Below are positions 8,955 through 17,703 of a stretch of DNA of 64,000 nucleotides, piece after piece; position 1 is the first letter of the stretch, and each line of letters starts with the position of its first letter. Source of the DNA: Bacteroidaceae bacterium (lineage in GTDB: Bacteria; Bacteroidota; Bacteroidia; Bacteroidales; Bacteroidaceae); assembly GCA_017622495.1 (NCBI GenBank), contig JAGAQY010000002.1, positions 1-64,000 of the forward strand. The letters are read 5' to 3'. A program made the position numbers and the translations under genes. The notes below the pieces were generated by a model. That model was not told the origin of the DNA. It worked only from the letters and a program-made list of their open reading frames with translations, and did not search any database.

Positions 8955-9740
8955 ATGGGGACAATCGATATATCATACATCAGTTTGCTTGTAGGCATGC
9001 TTTTACTCTTGATACCTATTTTCTATATATGGTATTATGAGACCAAGTTGCTGAAAGCTATTTGTATAGGCGCTGTGCGTATGGTGGTACAGATGCTGTT
9101 CATAGGTGTGTATTTGCGATATCTTTTTGAGTGGGACAATCCAGTGATAAATTCCGTGTGGGTATTTATTATGGTATACATCGCTTCCGAGACTGCGCTT
9201 ACTCGTACTCGAGTGAAACGTAGCGTGTTGATGATGCCACTCGTGATAGGTTTTGTGGTAGCAGGTGTGCTTATAGGTCTCTATTTCTTGGGTATAGTGT
9301 TGAAACTGGACAATGTGTTCAGTGCACAGTATTTTATTCCAATAATGGGCATATTGTTGGGAAATATGCTTACGGTCAATGTGATAGCTGTGGGCACATT
9401 CTATTCTACCTTGCAGCGCGAACAGAATCTCTACTATTTTCTATTGGGAAATGGTGCCTCTCGTAGCGAGGCTTTGAAGCCTTTTGTTCGTCAGGCTATA
9501 GTGAAGTCATTCAGCCCGACGATTGCCAATATGGCGGTTATGGGGCTTGTGTCATTGCCTGGTACCATGATAGGTCAAATCTTGGGTGGAAGCAGTCCGC
9601 ATGTTGCTATCAAGTATCAGATAATGATTGTGGTGATTACCATGTCGGCATCAATGCTGTCGTTGATGATTGCTATACAACTTTCTTCCAAACGGGCTTT
9701 TGACGGATATGGCCGTATGAAACAGGTGATGAAGGGGTAA
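8955..9740 (+). CDS. ABC transporter permease, UPF0014 (FetB/YbbM-like)
   Basis: The 261-residue protein has seven or so hydrophobic helices and the UPF0014 hallmarks: an early GAVRMVVQM, ETALTRTR after the third helix, MGILLGNMLTVN in the centre, and LPGTMIGQILGGSSP near residue 200. Permeases of this family form an exporter with a FetA-type ATPase, encoded 2 bases upstream. In E. coli the pair exports iron. Nothing in the sequence fixes the metal here. Downstream is a heptamer array and then the promoter of the Nif3-like gene. Confidence 0.88.
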   Translation: MGTIDISYISLLVGMLLLLIPIFYIWYYETKLLKAICIGAVRMVVQMLFIGVYLRYLFEWDNPVINSVWVFIMVYIASETALTRTRVKRSVLMMPLVIGFVVAGVLIGLYFLGIVLKLDNVFSAQYFIPIMGILLGNMLTVNVIAVGTFYSTLQREQNLYYFLLGNGASRSEALKPFVRQAIVKSFSPTIANMAVMGLVSLPGTMIGQILGGSSPHVAIKYQIMIVVITMSASMLSLMIAIQLSSKRAFDGYGRMKQVMKG

Positions 9741-9761
9741 TGTACAGTGAAGTTGATATAA

Positions 9762-9795
9762 ATAATTCATGATTCATAATTCGTAATTCAGAATA
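9762..9795. repeat. 7-bp tandem array
   Basis: About four to five degenerate units (AATTCAT, GATTCAT, AATTCGT, AATTCAG) lie between the permease stop and the -7 box of the next gene. The units carry TGA or TAA on the plus strand. Confidence 0.7.
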
Positions 9796-9801
9796 TTTTC
9801 A

Positions 9802-9809
9802 TACCTTTG
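9802..9809 (+). promoter_or_regulatory. -7 promoter box of the Nif3-like gene
   Basis: TACCTTTG matches TAnnTTTG and ends 17 bases before the ATG at 9827. Confidence 0.5.
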
Positions 9810-9826
9810 CAGAGATAATTGAAATA

Positions 9827-10612
9827 ATGAAGGCAAAACAAGTATTGGACGCCCTTGAACAGTATGCGCCCCTGCCTTTGCAAGACAGCTTCGATAATGC
9901 AGGCTTGCAAATAGGATTGACAGAGGAGCAGGAAGTTGCAGGGGCTTTATTGTGTCTGGACGTAACTGAGGCTATTATTGATGAAGCCGAATGTAAGGGG
10001 TGCAACTTGATAATTGCGCACCATCCTTTATTGTTTCATGGTCTGAAGTCTATAACAGGTAAAAATTATGTAGAGCGTTGTGTCGTCAAGGCCATCAAGA
10101 AAGGGATTGGAATATACGCGGCACATACCAATCTGGATAATGCTCAAGGTGGGGTAAACTATCGCATAGCTGAGAAGATTGGACTTTCCAATCTGTCATT
10201 CCTCGAAACAAAGCAATTTGACGTGCCTGCTGGAGCCGGCGTCATAGGTGAATTGCCTGAAGCAGAGGAAGAAGTGCATTTCCTGAATAGGCTAAAAGTG
10301 ATGTTCGGTAGCAAATGTGTGCGTCATAACACTCTTAATGGACGCAAGATACGACGAGTAGCATTGTGTGGCGGAGCTGGAGGATTCCTATTGGCTGATG
10401 CTATAGCACGAGGTGCCGATGCCTTTCTCACAGGCGAAATGCGATACCATGACTATTTCGGGCATGATGACGAGTTGCTCATTGCCGAGATGGGGCATTA
10501 TGAAAGTGAGCAGTACACGATAGATATATTTGCAGAAGTGCTTCAAAAGCATTTCCCGGAACTGAAGATTGAAAAGACATCATTGAATACAAACCCTATA
10601 TTTTATTTGTGA
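9827..10612 (+). CDS. Nif3-like dinuclear metal centre protein
   Basis: The 261-residue protein belongs to the Nif3/YbgI/YqfO family, toroidal hexamers with a two-metal site. Metal ligands are visible in IIAHHPLLFHGL near residue 65, in AAHTNLD near residue 103, and in the C-terminal GHYESEQYT. GEMRYHDYFG is also typical. Some databases call the family GTP cyclohydrolase 1 type 2, but the cellular function is not settled. The short form here lacks the extra PII-like insert of longer Gram-positive homologues. It lies 3 bases before the zinc-ribbon gene, a pairing common in Bacteroidetes. Confidence 0.9.
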   Translation: MKAKQVLDALEQYAPLPLQDSFDNAGLQIGLTEEQEVAGALLCLDVTEAIIDEAECKGCNLIIAHHPLLFHGLKSITGKNYVERCVVKAIKKGIGIYAAHTNLDNAQGGVNYRIAEKIGLSNLSFLETKQFDVPAGAGVIGELPEAEEEVHFLNRLKVMFGSKCVRHNTLNGRKIRRVALCGGAGGFLLADAIARGADAFLTGEMRYHDYFGHDDELLIAEMGHYESEQYTIDIFAEVLQKHFPELKIEKTSLNTNPIFYL

Positions 10613-10615
10613 TTT

Positions 10616-11461
10616 ATGGCAAAAGAAAGCAAGAAAGATCTACAAGACTACACTGTAGAAGAAAAACTGAAGTCATTGTATCAGTTGCAGCTCATCTTCT
10701 CTGAGATTGACCGTATCAAGACCTTGCGCGGTGAACTTCCTCTTGAAGTTGAGGACTTGGAGGATGAGGTAGCTGGTTTGCGTACACGTATCGCTAACTT
10801 TGCTGCTGATATTGAGAATCTAAGACTCGAGGAAAATAAGCGTAAGGCCAAGATTGAAGAGGCCAAAGCCATGATAGAGAAATATACCGAGGACCAGAAC
10901 AATGTGAGAAACAATCGCGAGTATGATCTCTTGGCCAAGGAAATTGAGTTCCAAAGTCTTGAGGTGGAGTTCTGTGAGAAGAAGCTTCGTCAGTATGCTG
11001 CTGAGCAGAAAAACAAGCAAGAGGAGATTGCTCGTACAGAGGGGTTACTCGAAGAACGTCTCAAAGATTTGGAGGAGAAGAAGGCTGAACTTGACGAGAT
11101 CGTTTCTGAGACCAAGGAGGAGGAAGAAAAACTGCGTGAGCGTGCAAAAGCCTTGGAAGCTACTATAGAACCTCGTCTGTTGCAGTCGTTTAAGCGTATC
11201 CGTAAGAATACACGTAATGGTCTTGGTGTTGTATATGTACAGCGTGATGCTTGTGGTGGCTGTTTCAATAAGATTCCGCCTCAGCGTCAGCTCGATGTCA
11301 AGATGCGTAAGAAGATTATCGTATGTGAGTATTGCGGCCGTATCTTGATTGATCCCGAATTGGCAGGCGTAAAGGAGACATCAGTACAGGCTCCTGAGAA
11401 GAAAACCCGCAAACGCGCTATCCGTAAGAGTGCAGAGAAGAAAGAGGAGTCTGCAGAGTAA
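10616..11461 (+). CDS. Coiled-coil protein with C4-type zinc ribbon
   Basis: The 281-residue cytoplasmic protein has a long N-terminal antiparallel coiled coil (roughly residues 20-190, rich in E, K, L and R) and then a C4 zinc ribbon: CGGCFNKIPPQ, then CEYCGRIL about 25 residues later. This is the architecture of the CT398/zf-RING_7 family. A nucleic-acid or flagellar export role has been proposed for relatives, but none is established. The tail is basic (KKTRKRAIRKSAEKK), which would suit nucleic-acid contact. It follows the Nif3-like gene by 3 bases, so the two form an operon, ended by two hairpins at 11461-11518. Confidence 0.88.
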   Translation: MAKESKKDLQDYTVEEKLKSLYQLQLIFSEIDRIKTLRGELPLEVEDLEDEVAGLRTRIANFAADIENLRLEENKRKAKIEEAKAMIEKYTEDQNNVRNNREYDLLAKEIEFQSLEVEFCEKKLRQYAAEQKNKQEEIARTEGLLEERLKDLEEKKAELDEIVSETKEEEEKLRERAKALEATIEPRLLQSFKRIRKNTRNGLGVVYVQRDACGGCFNKIPPQRQLDVKMRKKIIVCEYCGRILIDPELAGVKETSVQAPEKKTRKRAIRKSAEKKEESAE

Positions 11462-11518
11462 ATAGAGTTACTCTATTTTTTATATATAATGGCGAGACAT
11501 GCACGTGCATGCCTCGCT
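11461..11518 (+). terminator. Two consecutive hairpin terminators
   Basis: The first (AATAGAG-tta-CTCTATT plus a T run) begins directly after the stop codon. The second is an 11- to 12-bp stem, GCGAGaCATGCA/TGCATGcCTCGC, ending in TCTTTTA. Confidence 0.75.
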
Positions 11519-11686
11519 CTTTTATTTCTCATCCTAATGATGGCATTTGTGATAGTGTATATCCCGAATTGTCAAGTTTATCTATGAATTAAGTCTCTGC
11601 TTCATCATTCTGTATCGTTTTTGTCCCGACTGAAACATAAAAATTGGGATAATTTACCGATAATCAGTAAATTATCCCATAATTCG

Positions 11687-11760
11687 TCGGGATGACACGA
11701 CTCGAACGTGCGACCCCTTGGTCCCAAACCAAGTATACTACCAACTGTACTACATCCCGA
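11687..11760 (-). tRNA. tRNA-Pro (anticodon TGG)
   Basis: Read on the minus strand the 74-base sequence folds into a full cloverleaf. The 7-bp acceptor stem is TCGGGAT/ATCCCGA, the anticodon stem-loop is CTTGG-TTTGGGA-CCAAG with anticodon TGG, and the T-loop is GTTCGAGTC. No CCA is encoded. It is divergent from aspS and has its own promoter at 11786-11813. Confidence 0.95.
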
Positions 11761-11785
11761 AAGCTTTCCTTCTAGAAAAGCGCTG

Positions 11786-11813
11786 CAAAATTAGTGCAAG
11801 GTGAGCGAAAAAA
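11786..11813 (-). promoter_or_regulatory. Promoter of tRNA-Pro
   Basis: On the minus strand TTTTTTCGCTCACCTTGCAC is followed by the -7 box TAATTTTG (11786-11793), 25 bases before the mature tRNA. A second partial copy (TTTCATTCGGTTTGCACTA) lies farther upstream at 11875-11893. Confidence 0.6.
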
Positions 11814-12036
11814 CAAATTTTATTTGAGTTTTTTCAGAACTGAAGCTTAATTTCTGTGACAAAGTCACTACAGATAGTGCAAACCGAATGAAATACCAAT
11901 TTTTATTAGGTTTTTTATAGCGAAACTGGAAAAATACTATTCGGTTTGAAAGGTCTCATTCTTTGTTCAACTGTGATTTTTGGTTGGTTATACCTTTTTA
12001 ATAGTGGTTTTTTAAGAAAATGTTATTTTTTAGCTG

Positions 12037-12044
12037 TATATTTG
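12037..12044 (+). promoter_or_regulatory. -7 promoter box of aspS
   Basis: TATATTTG matches TAnnTTTG and lies 40 bases before the aspS ATG. Confidence 0.55.
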
Positions 12045-12084
12045 CAGTTTGTTAACAGCATATTAAAATTATAAACAATATACT

Positions 12085-13845
12085 ATGTACAGAACGAATA
12101 CTTGTGGAGAACTACGTATCTCCAATGTAGGGCAGAAGGTGACGTTGTCCGGATGGGTGCAACGTATCCGTAAGATGGGTGGTATGACATTTGTAGACCT
12201 GAGAGACCGCTATGGACTCACCCAATTGGTGTTTGACGAGAACCACGATGCTGCGCTCACCGAGCAAGCCAATAAGTTGGGCCGCGAATATGTAATCCAG
12301 GTGACAGGTACTGTCAATGAGCGCTCAAGCAAGAACAATAAGATTGAAACTGGAGATATAGAAATAATCGTAGAGGCAATGACCGTGCTTAACGCCTCAC
12401 AGACTCCTCCTTTTACTATTGAGGACAATACCGATGGCGGTGACGATATCCGTATGAAATACCGCTACCTCGACCTGCGTCGTGGTGCCGTTCGCCGCAA
12501 CCTTGAACTGCGTCATAAGATGGCTTTCGAGGTGCGCCGCTACCTCGACGAGCGTGGTTTCCTTGAGGTGGAGACACCGGTGCTCATCGGCTCTACTCCC
12601 GAGGGTGCCCGCGACTTTGTGGTGCCTTCACGCATGAACCCTGGACAGTTCTACGCTCTGCCCCAGAGTCCGCAGCTCTTCAAGCAGATTCTGATGGTTT
12701 CGGGCTTCGACCGCTACTTCCAGATTGTGAAGTGCTTCCGTGACGAGGACCTCCGTGCCGACCGTCAGCCTGAGTTTACCCAGATCGACTGCGAGATGTC
12801 ATTCGTGGAGCAGGAAGATGTGATTTCACTCTTCGAGGACATGTCCAAGCACCTCTTCAAGTCAATCCTCGGTATCGATATGCCCGAGGCATTCCCCCGC
12901 ATGACCTGGCACGATGCCATGAAGTACTACGGTAGCGACAAGCCCGACCTCCGCTTCGACATGCGCTTCGTGGAACTCATGGACGTATTGAAAGGACATG
13001 GCTTCAGTGTATTTGACAGTGCTGCCTACATTGGCGGTATCTGTGCCAAGGGGGCAGCCACCTATACCCGCAAGCAGCTCGATGCACTCACCGAGTATGT
13101 GAAGCGTCCGCAGATTGGTGCCAAGGGTATGGTATATGCCCGTGTGGAGGCTGATGGCAATGTGAAGTCAAGTGTAGATAAGTTCTATACCCAAGAAGTG
13201 TTGCAGCAGCTGAAGGCTGCCATGAACGCCGAGCCCGGTGACCTCATCCTCATCCTCTCGGGCGACGATGTGATGAAGACCCGCAAGCAACTCTGTGAAC
13301 TTCGTCTCGAAGTGGCTGAGCAGCTTGGTTTGCGCGACAAGAACAAGTTTGCCTGCCTTTGGGTGGTAGACTTCCCCATGTTTGAGTGGAGCGACGAGGA
13401 GCAGCGCCTTATGGCCATGCACCATCCGTTCACCTCACCCAAGCCCGAAGATATCGAACTCCTCAGCACCAATCCTGCTGCCGTACGTGCCAATGCCTAC
13501 GACATGGTCATCAACGGTGTAGAGGTAGGTGGCGGCTCTATCCGTATCCACGACAACGAGTTGCAGAAGAAGGCCTTCGAGATTCTCGGCTTCTCTGAGG
13601 AACGTGCCCAGTCACAGTTTGGCTACCTGCTCAGCGCCTTCAAGTACGGTGCGCCCCCTCACGGTGGCTTGGCCTATGGTCTCGACCGCTTCGTGAGTCT
13701 CTTTGCCGGTCTCGACAGCATCCGCGACTGTATCGCCTTCCCGAAGAACAACTCGGGCCGTGATGTCATGATCGATGCTCCCGCACCGCTTGAGCAGGCA
13801 CAGCTCGACGAACTCAACATCCTTGTGGATCTTAAGGAGAAGTAA
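12085..13845 (+). CDS. aspS: Aspartyl-tRNA synthetase
   Basis: The 586-residue class II synthetase charges tRNA-Asp. Domains in order: an OB-fold anticodon-binding domain (residues 1-110, with [13 protein letters not shown]), the catalytic core with motif 2 ([19 protein letters not shown] near 215), the bacterial GAD insertion (about 285-420), and motif 3 ([15 protein letters not shown] near 530). The length and the GAD insert mark the bacterial type. The gene is GC-richer with strong codon bias, as expected for high expression. It is monocistronic with a terminator at 13875-13904. Confidence 0.97.
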   Translation: MYRTNTCGELRISNVGQKVTLSGWVQRIRKMGGMTFVDLRDRYGLTQLVFDENHDAALTEQANKLGREYVIQVTGTVNERSSKNNKIETGDIEIIVEAMTVLNASQTPPFTIEDNTDGGDDIRMKYRYLDLRRGAVRRNLELRHKMAFEVRRYLDERGFLEVETPVLIGSTPEGARDFVVPSRMNPGQFYALPQSPQLFKQILMVSGFDRYFQIVKCFRDEDLRADRQPEFTQIDCEMSFVEQEDVISLFEDMSKHLFKSILGIDMPEAFPRMTWHDAMKYYGSDKPDLRFDMRFVELMDVLKGHGFSVFDSAAYIGGICAKGAATYTRKQLDALTEYVKRPQIGAKGMVYARVEADGNVKSSVDKFYTQEVLQQLKAAMNAEPGDLILILSGDDVMKTRKQLCELRLEVAEQLGLRDKNKFACLWVVDFPMFEWSDEEQRLMAMHHPFTSPKPEDIELLSTNPAAVRANAYDMVINGVEVGGGSIRIHDNELQKKAFEILGFSEERAQSQFGYLLSAFKYGAPPHGGLAYGLDRFVSLFAGLDSIRDCIAFPKNNSGRDVMIDAPAPLEQAQLDELNILVDLKEK

Positions 13846-13874
13846 GCCTCGCGCGCGTACATATATTATATTAT

Positions 13875-13904
13875 AATAAAGCCGTCTTACGAGACGGCTT
13901 TATT
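13875..13904. terminator. Bidirectional terminator after aspS
   Basis: A perfect 13-bp stem (AATAAAGCCGTCT/AGACGGCTTTATT) with a TACG loop lies between converging aspS and the choloylglycine-hydrolase-family gene. Confidence 0.88.
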
Positions 13905-13912
13905 GTTTGGTG

Positions 13913-14992
13913 TTATTTTATGGTTATCATCTCTATGGGCTGAGTTTCACTCTTGTCCATGGGGTGCCACTGGTATTCCACTTTGCTAAAATCGATGCTT
14001 TTAAGGTCGATGCAACGGATATGATTATTGTATGCTGTCTTGTAGTATACTTTTCCGTTGGTGAGATCTATGGCCGATGTCCATTGTGTGGCGCTCGGGA
14101 TATCAGGTCCCTCGCCCTTCTTGTGTTCTACTCCGATAGGGATGTCAAAGTTGTTGAGCAGATGGAAGCACTGGGTCACCGTGCTGAATCCGTCGGGACG
14201 CTGAGGAGCCGTGTTGCGATAGAAGGCTGCACGAACGAAGCGTGAGGGTGGGGTGGCATCACCTGGCAGCCCGAGCATTCCCGAGTTGCCCCCAAAGGGA
14301 CTCAACGCTTGCTGTCCAAGTAGTTGGTTGGGGGCACTGCCCGGGAAGAGGTTTACGTAGTTGTTGAGGTTGGCCAAGTGCCAAGGAAAGCCAGGAGAGT
14401 TGGTCAGCACTCCTACGGTATTCTCATAGAAATGTGGCTCGCCATCGATAAACTCAAGTACCACCTGCCGTCCGCTCTTATCGCCAATGCGATAGTGTAC
14501 TACAGAGCCTGCATCGAGTCCTACCACACGTATCTGTCCTGAGGTGATGGCTTCCTTCACCTCGTCAACGGTAGCAAATTGCGACAGCATCCAGGCGTTG
14601 AGTTGCAGGTCTCCTACGCAGCGATTGGCCTCATTGGGGTTATAGGGAAGATAACTGCCATAGTTAGGGAAGAAAAAGAGACCTGTAGAGAGGCCCGCTT
14701 CATTCATGCCCTCGGCAATAAACTCCTTTTGTACTACACACAACCCCACTACGCCATACTTGGCCTTAAATGTCAGACCGTTCTTGGCGTTGGGGGTATA
14801 TGATTGCATTTCATACCCTCGGGGTATGATGACATATTCACTGACAAGTTTCAGCTCCGCTCCTTCGATTGTGCGTGCTTGTACGTAGCTGCCATCCTTA
14901 GCGGTTAGTGAGATGCCTGTACAAGCAATGGACGCTTTGCTACTGCATAGTGCTGCGCATATTACCAGAACGCTTTTTACCATTGTATTCAT
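13913..14992 (-). CDS. Choloylglycine hydrolase family (linear amide C-N hydrolase) enzyme
   Basis: The 359-residue exported Ntn-hydrolase is in the family of bile salt hydrolases and penicillin V acylases. A signal peptide (VKSVLVICAALCSSKASIA) ends right before Cys24 of CTGISL, which would become the N-terminal nucleophile on processing. Other active-site elements are visible: the arginine in QARTIE (Arg40), EGMNEAGLS, LTNSPGF, and the arginine of PSRFVRAAF. In Gram-negative members the enzyme is periplasmic. The sequence alone does not say whether it acts on conjugated bile acids, N-acyl amines or beta-lactams. It is a single gene, converging on aspS, next to DPP IV on the same strand. Confidence 0.87.
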   Translation of the reverse strand: MNTMVKSVLVICAALCSSKASIACTGISLTAKDGSYVQARTIEGAELKLVSEYVIIPRGYEMQSYTPNAKNGLTFKAKYGVVGLCVVQKEFIAEGMNEAGLSTGLFFFPNYGSYLPYNPNEANRCVGDLQLNAWMLSQFATVDEVKEAITSGQIRVVGLDAGSVVHYRIGDKSGRQVVLEFIDGEPHFYENTVGVLTNSPGFPWHLANLNNYVNLFPGSAPNQLLGQQALSPFGGNSGMLGLPGDATPPSRFVRAAFYRNTAPQRPDGFSTVTQCFHLLNNFDIPIGVEHKKGEGPDIPSATQWTSAIDLTNGKVYYKTAYNNHIRCIDLKSIDFSKVEYQWHPMDKSETQPIEMITIK

Positions 14993-15060
14993 AATGATTC
15001 ATTATTTGGATAAGTTCCTTAATGTAACAAGCGAAATCTGATAATGTTTTAAAAAACTGA

Positions 15061-15098
15061 ATAGACTGACACTGATATGGAAAATCGTGTCAGTCTAT
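15061..15098 (-). terminator. Terminator of the DPP IV gene
   Basis: A perfect 12-bp stem (ATAGACTGACAC/GTGTCAGTCTAT) with a 14-base loop, followed on the minus strand by CAGTTTTTT, lies downstream of the minus-strand DPP IV stop. Confidence 0.75.
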
Positions 15099-15196
15099 CC
15101 TTGTATTTTGTTCGCGAAACAAATAATCCTTGCAGCCTGCCCTTGTCCTTTTTTCTATAGCAATGGCGGTAGACTTCTTTTTATTTGTTATGCAAG

Positions 15197-17419
15197 TTAC
15201 TTCAATTTGTCATTCCAGAAGTTGAGCATCTTGGTGAAGATGTGGTAGCGTGTGTTACCACCATAGATGCTGTGGTTGCGGTTGGTGTAGTAGAACATGT
15301 CGAACTGCTTGTCGGCTTGTACAAGAGCTTCTGCATACTCCATGCTGTTGCGTACATGGACGTTGTCGTCGGCCATACCGTGCATTAGGAGTAGGCTGCC
15401 GTTGAGGTTTGCGGCGCGGTTGATGGGCGAGGTCTTTTCGTAGTTCTCTCCATTCTCTTGTGGAGTACGCATGAATCGCTCTGTGTATACAGAATCGTAG
15501 TATTTCCAATAGGTTGGGGGCGCTACAGCAATACCGGCCTTGAAAACGGGTTCTCCCGAAGACATCGACATCAATGTGTTGTAGCCTCCGAAGCTCCATC
15601 CCCAGATGCCTATGCGATTCTTGTCTACGTAGGGCAGTGTGGCGAGGTACTTGGCTGTTTCTACTTGGTCCTCAGCTTCAAGAAGCCCTAGTCTGAGGTA
15701 AGTGCAATTCTTGAATTCAGCACCGCGACCACCTGTGCCACGTCCGTCAACACATACTACTATAAAGCCTTGTTGGGCAAGGAAAGCCTCCCACAATGTG
15801 CCGCCATAGAATCCCGTCCGCCAACTGTCGAGTACCTCTTGTGAACCTGGTCCGCTATATTGGTACATAATGACGGGGAGTTTGGAATTCTGAGTTCTGG
15901 ATTCAGAATTTTCGGCGGGTTTCACCATCCAACCGTTAAGCACATCACCGTTCGAGGTCGTGAACTGGAAGAATTCTTTTGAAGGCATACCGGGTTGGTT
16001 GAGCTTTTCGGCTAATGCCTTGTTGTCTACGAGTGTCTTATGTACCTTGCCTTTCACATTCTCTATGGTGATTACAGGAGGAGTGTGAATGTCAGAATGT
16101 GTGTGTACGAAGTTCTGCAAATTCTTGCTGAAGGTGGCATCGCTCGTGCCTGTCTCAGGAGTAAGGCGTGTCTTTTTGCCCTTCTTGTTGATGTGGTAGA
16201 TAGCGCGGCGCAATGGACTGGGCTCGTTGCTTTGGTAATACAAGTCGCCTGTCTTCTCGTTCCATCCGTAAAAGTTGGTTACCTCGTACTCTCCGTCGGT
16301 CAGTTGGCGCACGAGTTGACCGTTGAGGTTGTACAGATACAGATGGTTGTAGTTGTTGCGTTGGCTCTGCAATATGAAGTTGTCGGGATAGAAGCGTATA
16401 TCCTGATAGGTGGCTTCGTTGATGTAGGTTGGCGATTCCTCGCGAAGCACCAGTTTGCAAACGGTAGAACGTGGGTTGGCCATGTATATGTCCATACGGT
16501 TCTGGTGACGGTTGAGCGTCACAATTGCTAATTTCTCCGGATCTGAGGTGAAGTGTATACGAGGAATATAGTCCTCTTCGTCAATCTGAAGATCAATCTT
16601 ACGTGTCACCATTGACTTGATGTCAAAGGTGTGTACGCTTACTTTGGAATTGTCTACACCAGGCAAAGGATATTTATAGGTGTAGGCTCCAGGGTATAGG
16701 GCATTGTTTTCATAGCTTGGCGCCATACCACGAAACATTGTGAAAGAGAATGATGGTACATGGCTCTCTATGCTCTTCACGTAGGCTATCATTTTGCTGT
16801 CGGCACTGAACTCGTAGCATTTGTTCATCGTGAATTCCTCTTCGTATACCCAGTCGGGGATACCATTGAGTATTTCGTTGAACTTGCCGTCGGTAGTCAC
16901 CTGCGACTCGCTGTTGTTAAACATGAGTTTCACCAGATGTATGTTGTTGTCGCGAACGAATGCAATCATCTTACCGTCGGGAGAGAACGATGGTACTTGT
17001 TGGGGGCCTCCGTTAGAGAGTGGCACCATCTTGCGGTTCTTTACATCATATATATAATACTCTGCTGTAAACGAACGGCGGTATATGTAGTTGGTTTTTG
17101 TCTGGATAAGGATACGGTCCTCTGCCGGCGACATGATGTAACCGTCAAATCGCTTGAAGTCGCAACCGCGAGTGTTGTTGACAGAGAAAAGTGTATCTAC
17201 TACTTCGCCAGTCTTGAAGGCATAACGTACGAGGCAGGTGCCGCCATCCCCAATCATCATGTAATGTTCGCCGTCGTTCATGGAACGCATACCGCCCACA
17301 CCTTGTGCGCTGTAGGCTCCATTGGTGATTTTACGGATGTCGAGTTGCTCAGCTGCAGTAGCTCCGAGCATGACGAATAGTCCTGCAGTGAGTAATGTAA
17401 AGAGTTTTCTCATATTCAT
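15197..17419 (-). CDS. Dipeptidyl peptidase IV
   Basis: The 740-residue exported serine peptidase should remove X-Pro or X-Ala dipeptides from peptide N-termini. A signal peptide (RKLFTLLTAGLFVMLGATAA) precedes the eight-bladed propeller domain, which carries the substrate-anchoring glutamates in DWVYEEEF near residue 205. The C-terminal hydrolase domain has the nucleophile Ser609 in GWSFGGY, the acid in GMADDNVHV and the histidine in NRNHSIYGG. All match the DPP IV/S9B family. A short 7-bp-period stretch at 15889-15918 encodes an ENSESRTQNSK insert between propeller and hydrolase. Two start codons (MNM) lie 6 bases apart. It appears monocistronic. Confidence 0.94.
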   Translation of the reverse strand: MNMRKLFTLLTAGLFVMLGATAAEQLDIRKITNGAYSAQGVGGMRSMNDGEHYMMIGDGGTCLVRYAFKTGEVVDTLFSVNNTRGCDFKRFDGYIMSPAEDRILIQTKTNYIYRRSFTAEYYIYDVKNRKMVPLSNGGPQQVPSFSPDGKMIAFVRDNNIHLVKLMFNNSESQVTTDGKFNEILNGIPDWVYEEEFTMNKCYEFSADSKMIAYVKSIESHVPSFSFTMFRGMAPSYENNALYPGAYTYKYPLPGVDNSKVSVHTFDIKSMVTRKIDLQIDEEDYIPRIHFTSDPEKLAIVTLNRHQNRMDIYMANPRSTVCKLVLREESPTYINEATYQDIRFYPDNFILQSQRNNYNHLYLYNLNGQLVRQLTDGEYEVTNFYGWNEKTGDLYYQSNEPSPLRRAIYHINKKGKKTRLTPETGTSDATFSKNLQNFVHTHSDIHTPPVITIENVKGKVHKTLVDNKALAEKLNQPGMPSKEFFQFTTSNGDVLNGWMVKPAENSESRTQNSKLPVIMYQYSGPGSQEVLDSWRTGFYGGTLWEAFLAQQGFIVVCVDGRGTGGRGAEFKNCTYLRLGLLEAEDQVETAKYLATLPYVDKNRIGIWGWSFGGYNTLMSMSSGEPVFKAGIAVAPPTYWKYYDSVYTERFMRTPQENGENYEKTSPINRAANLNGSLLLMHGMADDNVHVRNSMEYAEALVQADKQFDMFYYTNRNHSIYGGNTRYHIFTKMLNFWNDKLK
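15889..15918. repeat. In-frame 7-bp tandem array inside DPP IV
   Basis: On the coding strand four to five units (AATTCTG, AATCCAG, AACTCAG, AATTCCA) run in series and encode the polar stretch ENSESRTQNSK, with no in-frame stop. This resembles the intergenic heptamer arrays of this window, but within a gene. Confidence 0.65.
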
Positions 17420-17453
17420 TTGTCGTTTAATAGATTCATGTTTTTCTAAGCTA

Positions 17454-17461
17454 CAAAATTA
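17454..17461 (-). promoter_or_regulatory. -7 promoter box of DPP IV
   Basis: TAATTTTG on the minus strand lies 34 bases upstream of the DPP IV ATG and fits TAnnTTTG. Confidence 0.5.
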
Positions 17462-17673
17462 CTGCAAATTTTTTAATTTGTCTAATAGATTGTAGGTTTA
17501 CTTGCTTGTGGAGTGTGTGAAAGTTTGAATAATATGTGTCAATGTGTAGTTTTTGCGATGTGTGATTGCTGCAAGTAGCCACTTTATACTGCTTTTTGTG
17601 CTTCATAGCGAAAAATGTACAGTTCGGTTAGCTGATTTGTTAAGAAATATTAGCAGAGTTGACTGATTATTTC

Positions 17674-17681
17674 TATCTTTG
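17674..17681 (+). promoter_or_regulatory. -7 promoter box of the DUF4301 gene
   Basis: TATCTTTG matches TAnnTTTG and lies 22 bases before the ATG at 17704. Confidence 0.55.
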
Positions 17682-17703
17682 CCGTGTTAATTAGTAAAAT
17701 GGT

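Larger units (their letters stand above)
11519..12084. other. Non-coding interval around tRNA-Pro
   Basis: Apart from tRNA-Pro and its promoter, I see a partial second promoter-like copy at 11875-11893 on the minus strand and a small GTGACaaaGTCAC hairpin at 11857-11869. I see no protein gene. Confidence 0.6.

Noticed and set aside
11857..11893. A second RNA gene upstream of tRNA-Pro
   Set aside because: Only a short GTGAC hairpin and a degenerate promoter-like copy are visible, with no cloverleaf or known RNA fold.
1875..17419. The two S9 peptidases as a recent duplication
   Set aside because: They differ in nucleophile context (GCSAGG against GWSFGG) and in the propeller domain; they are distinct subfamilies.
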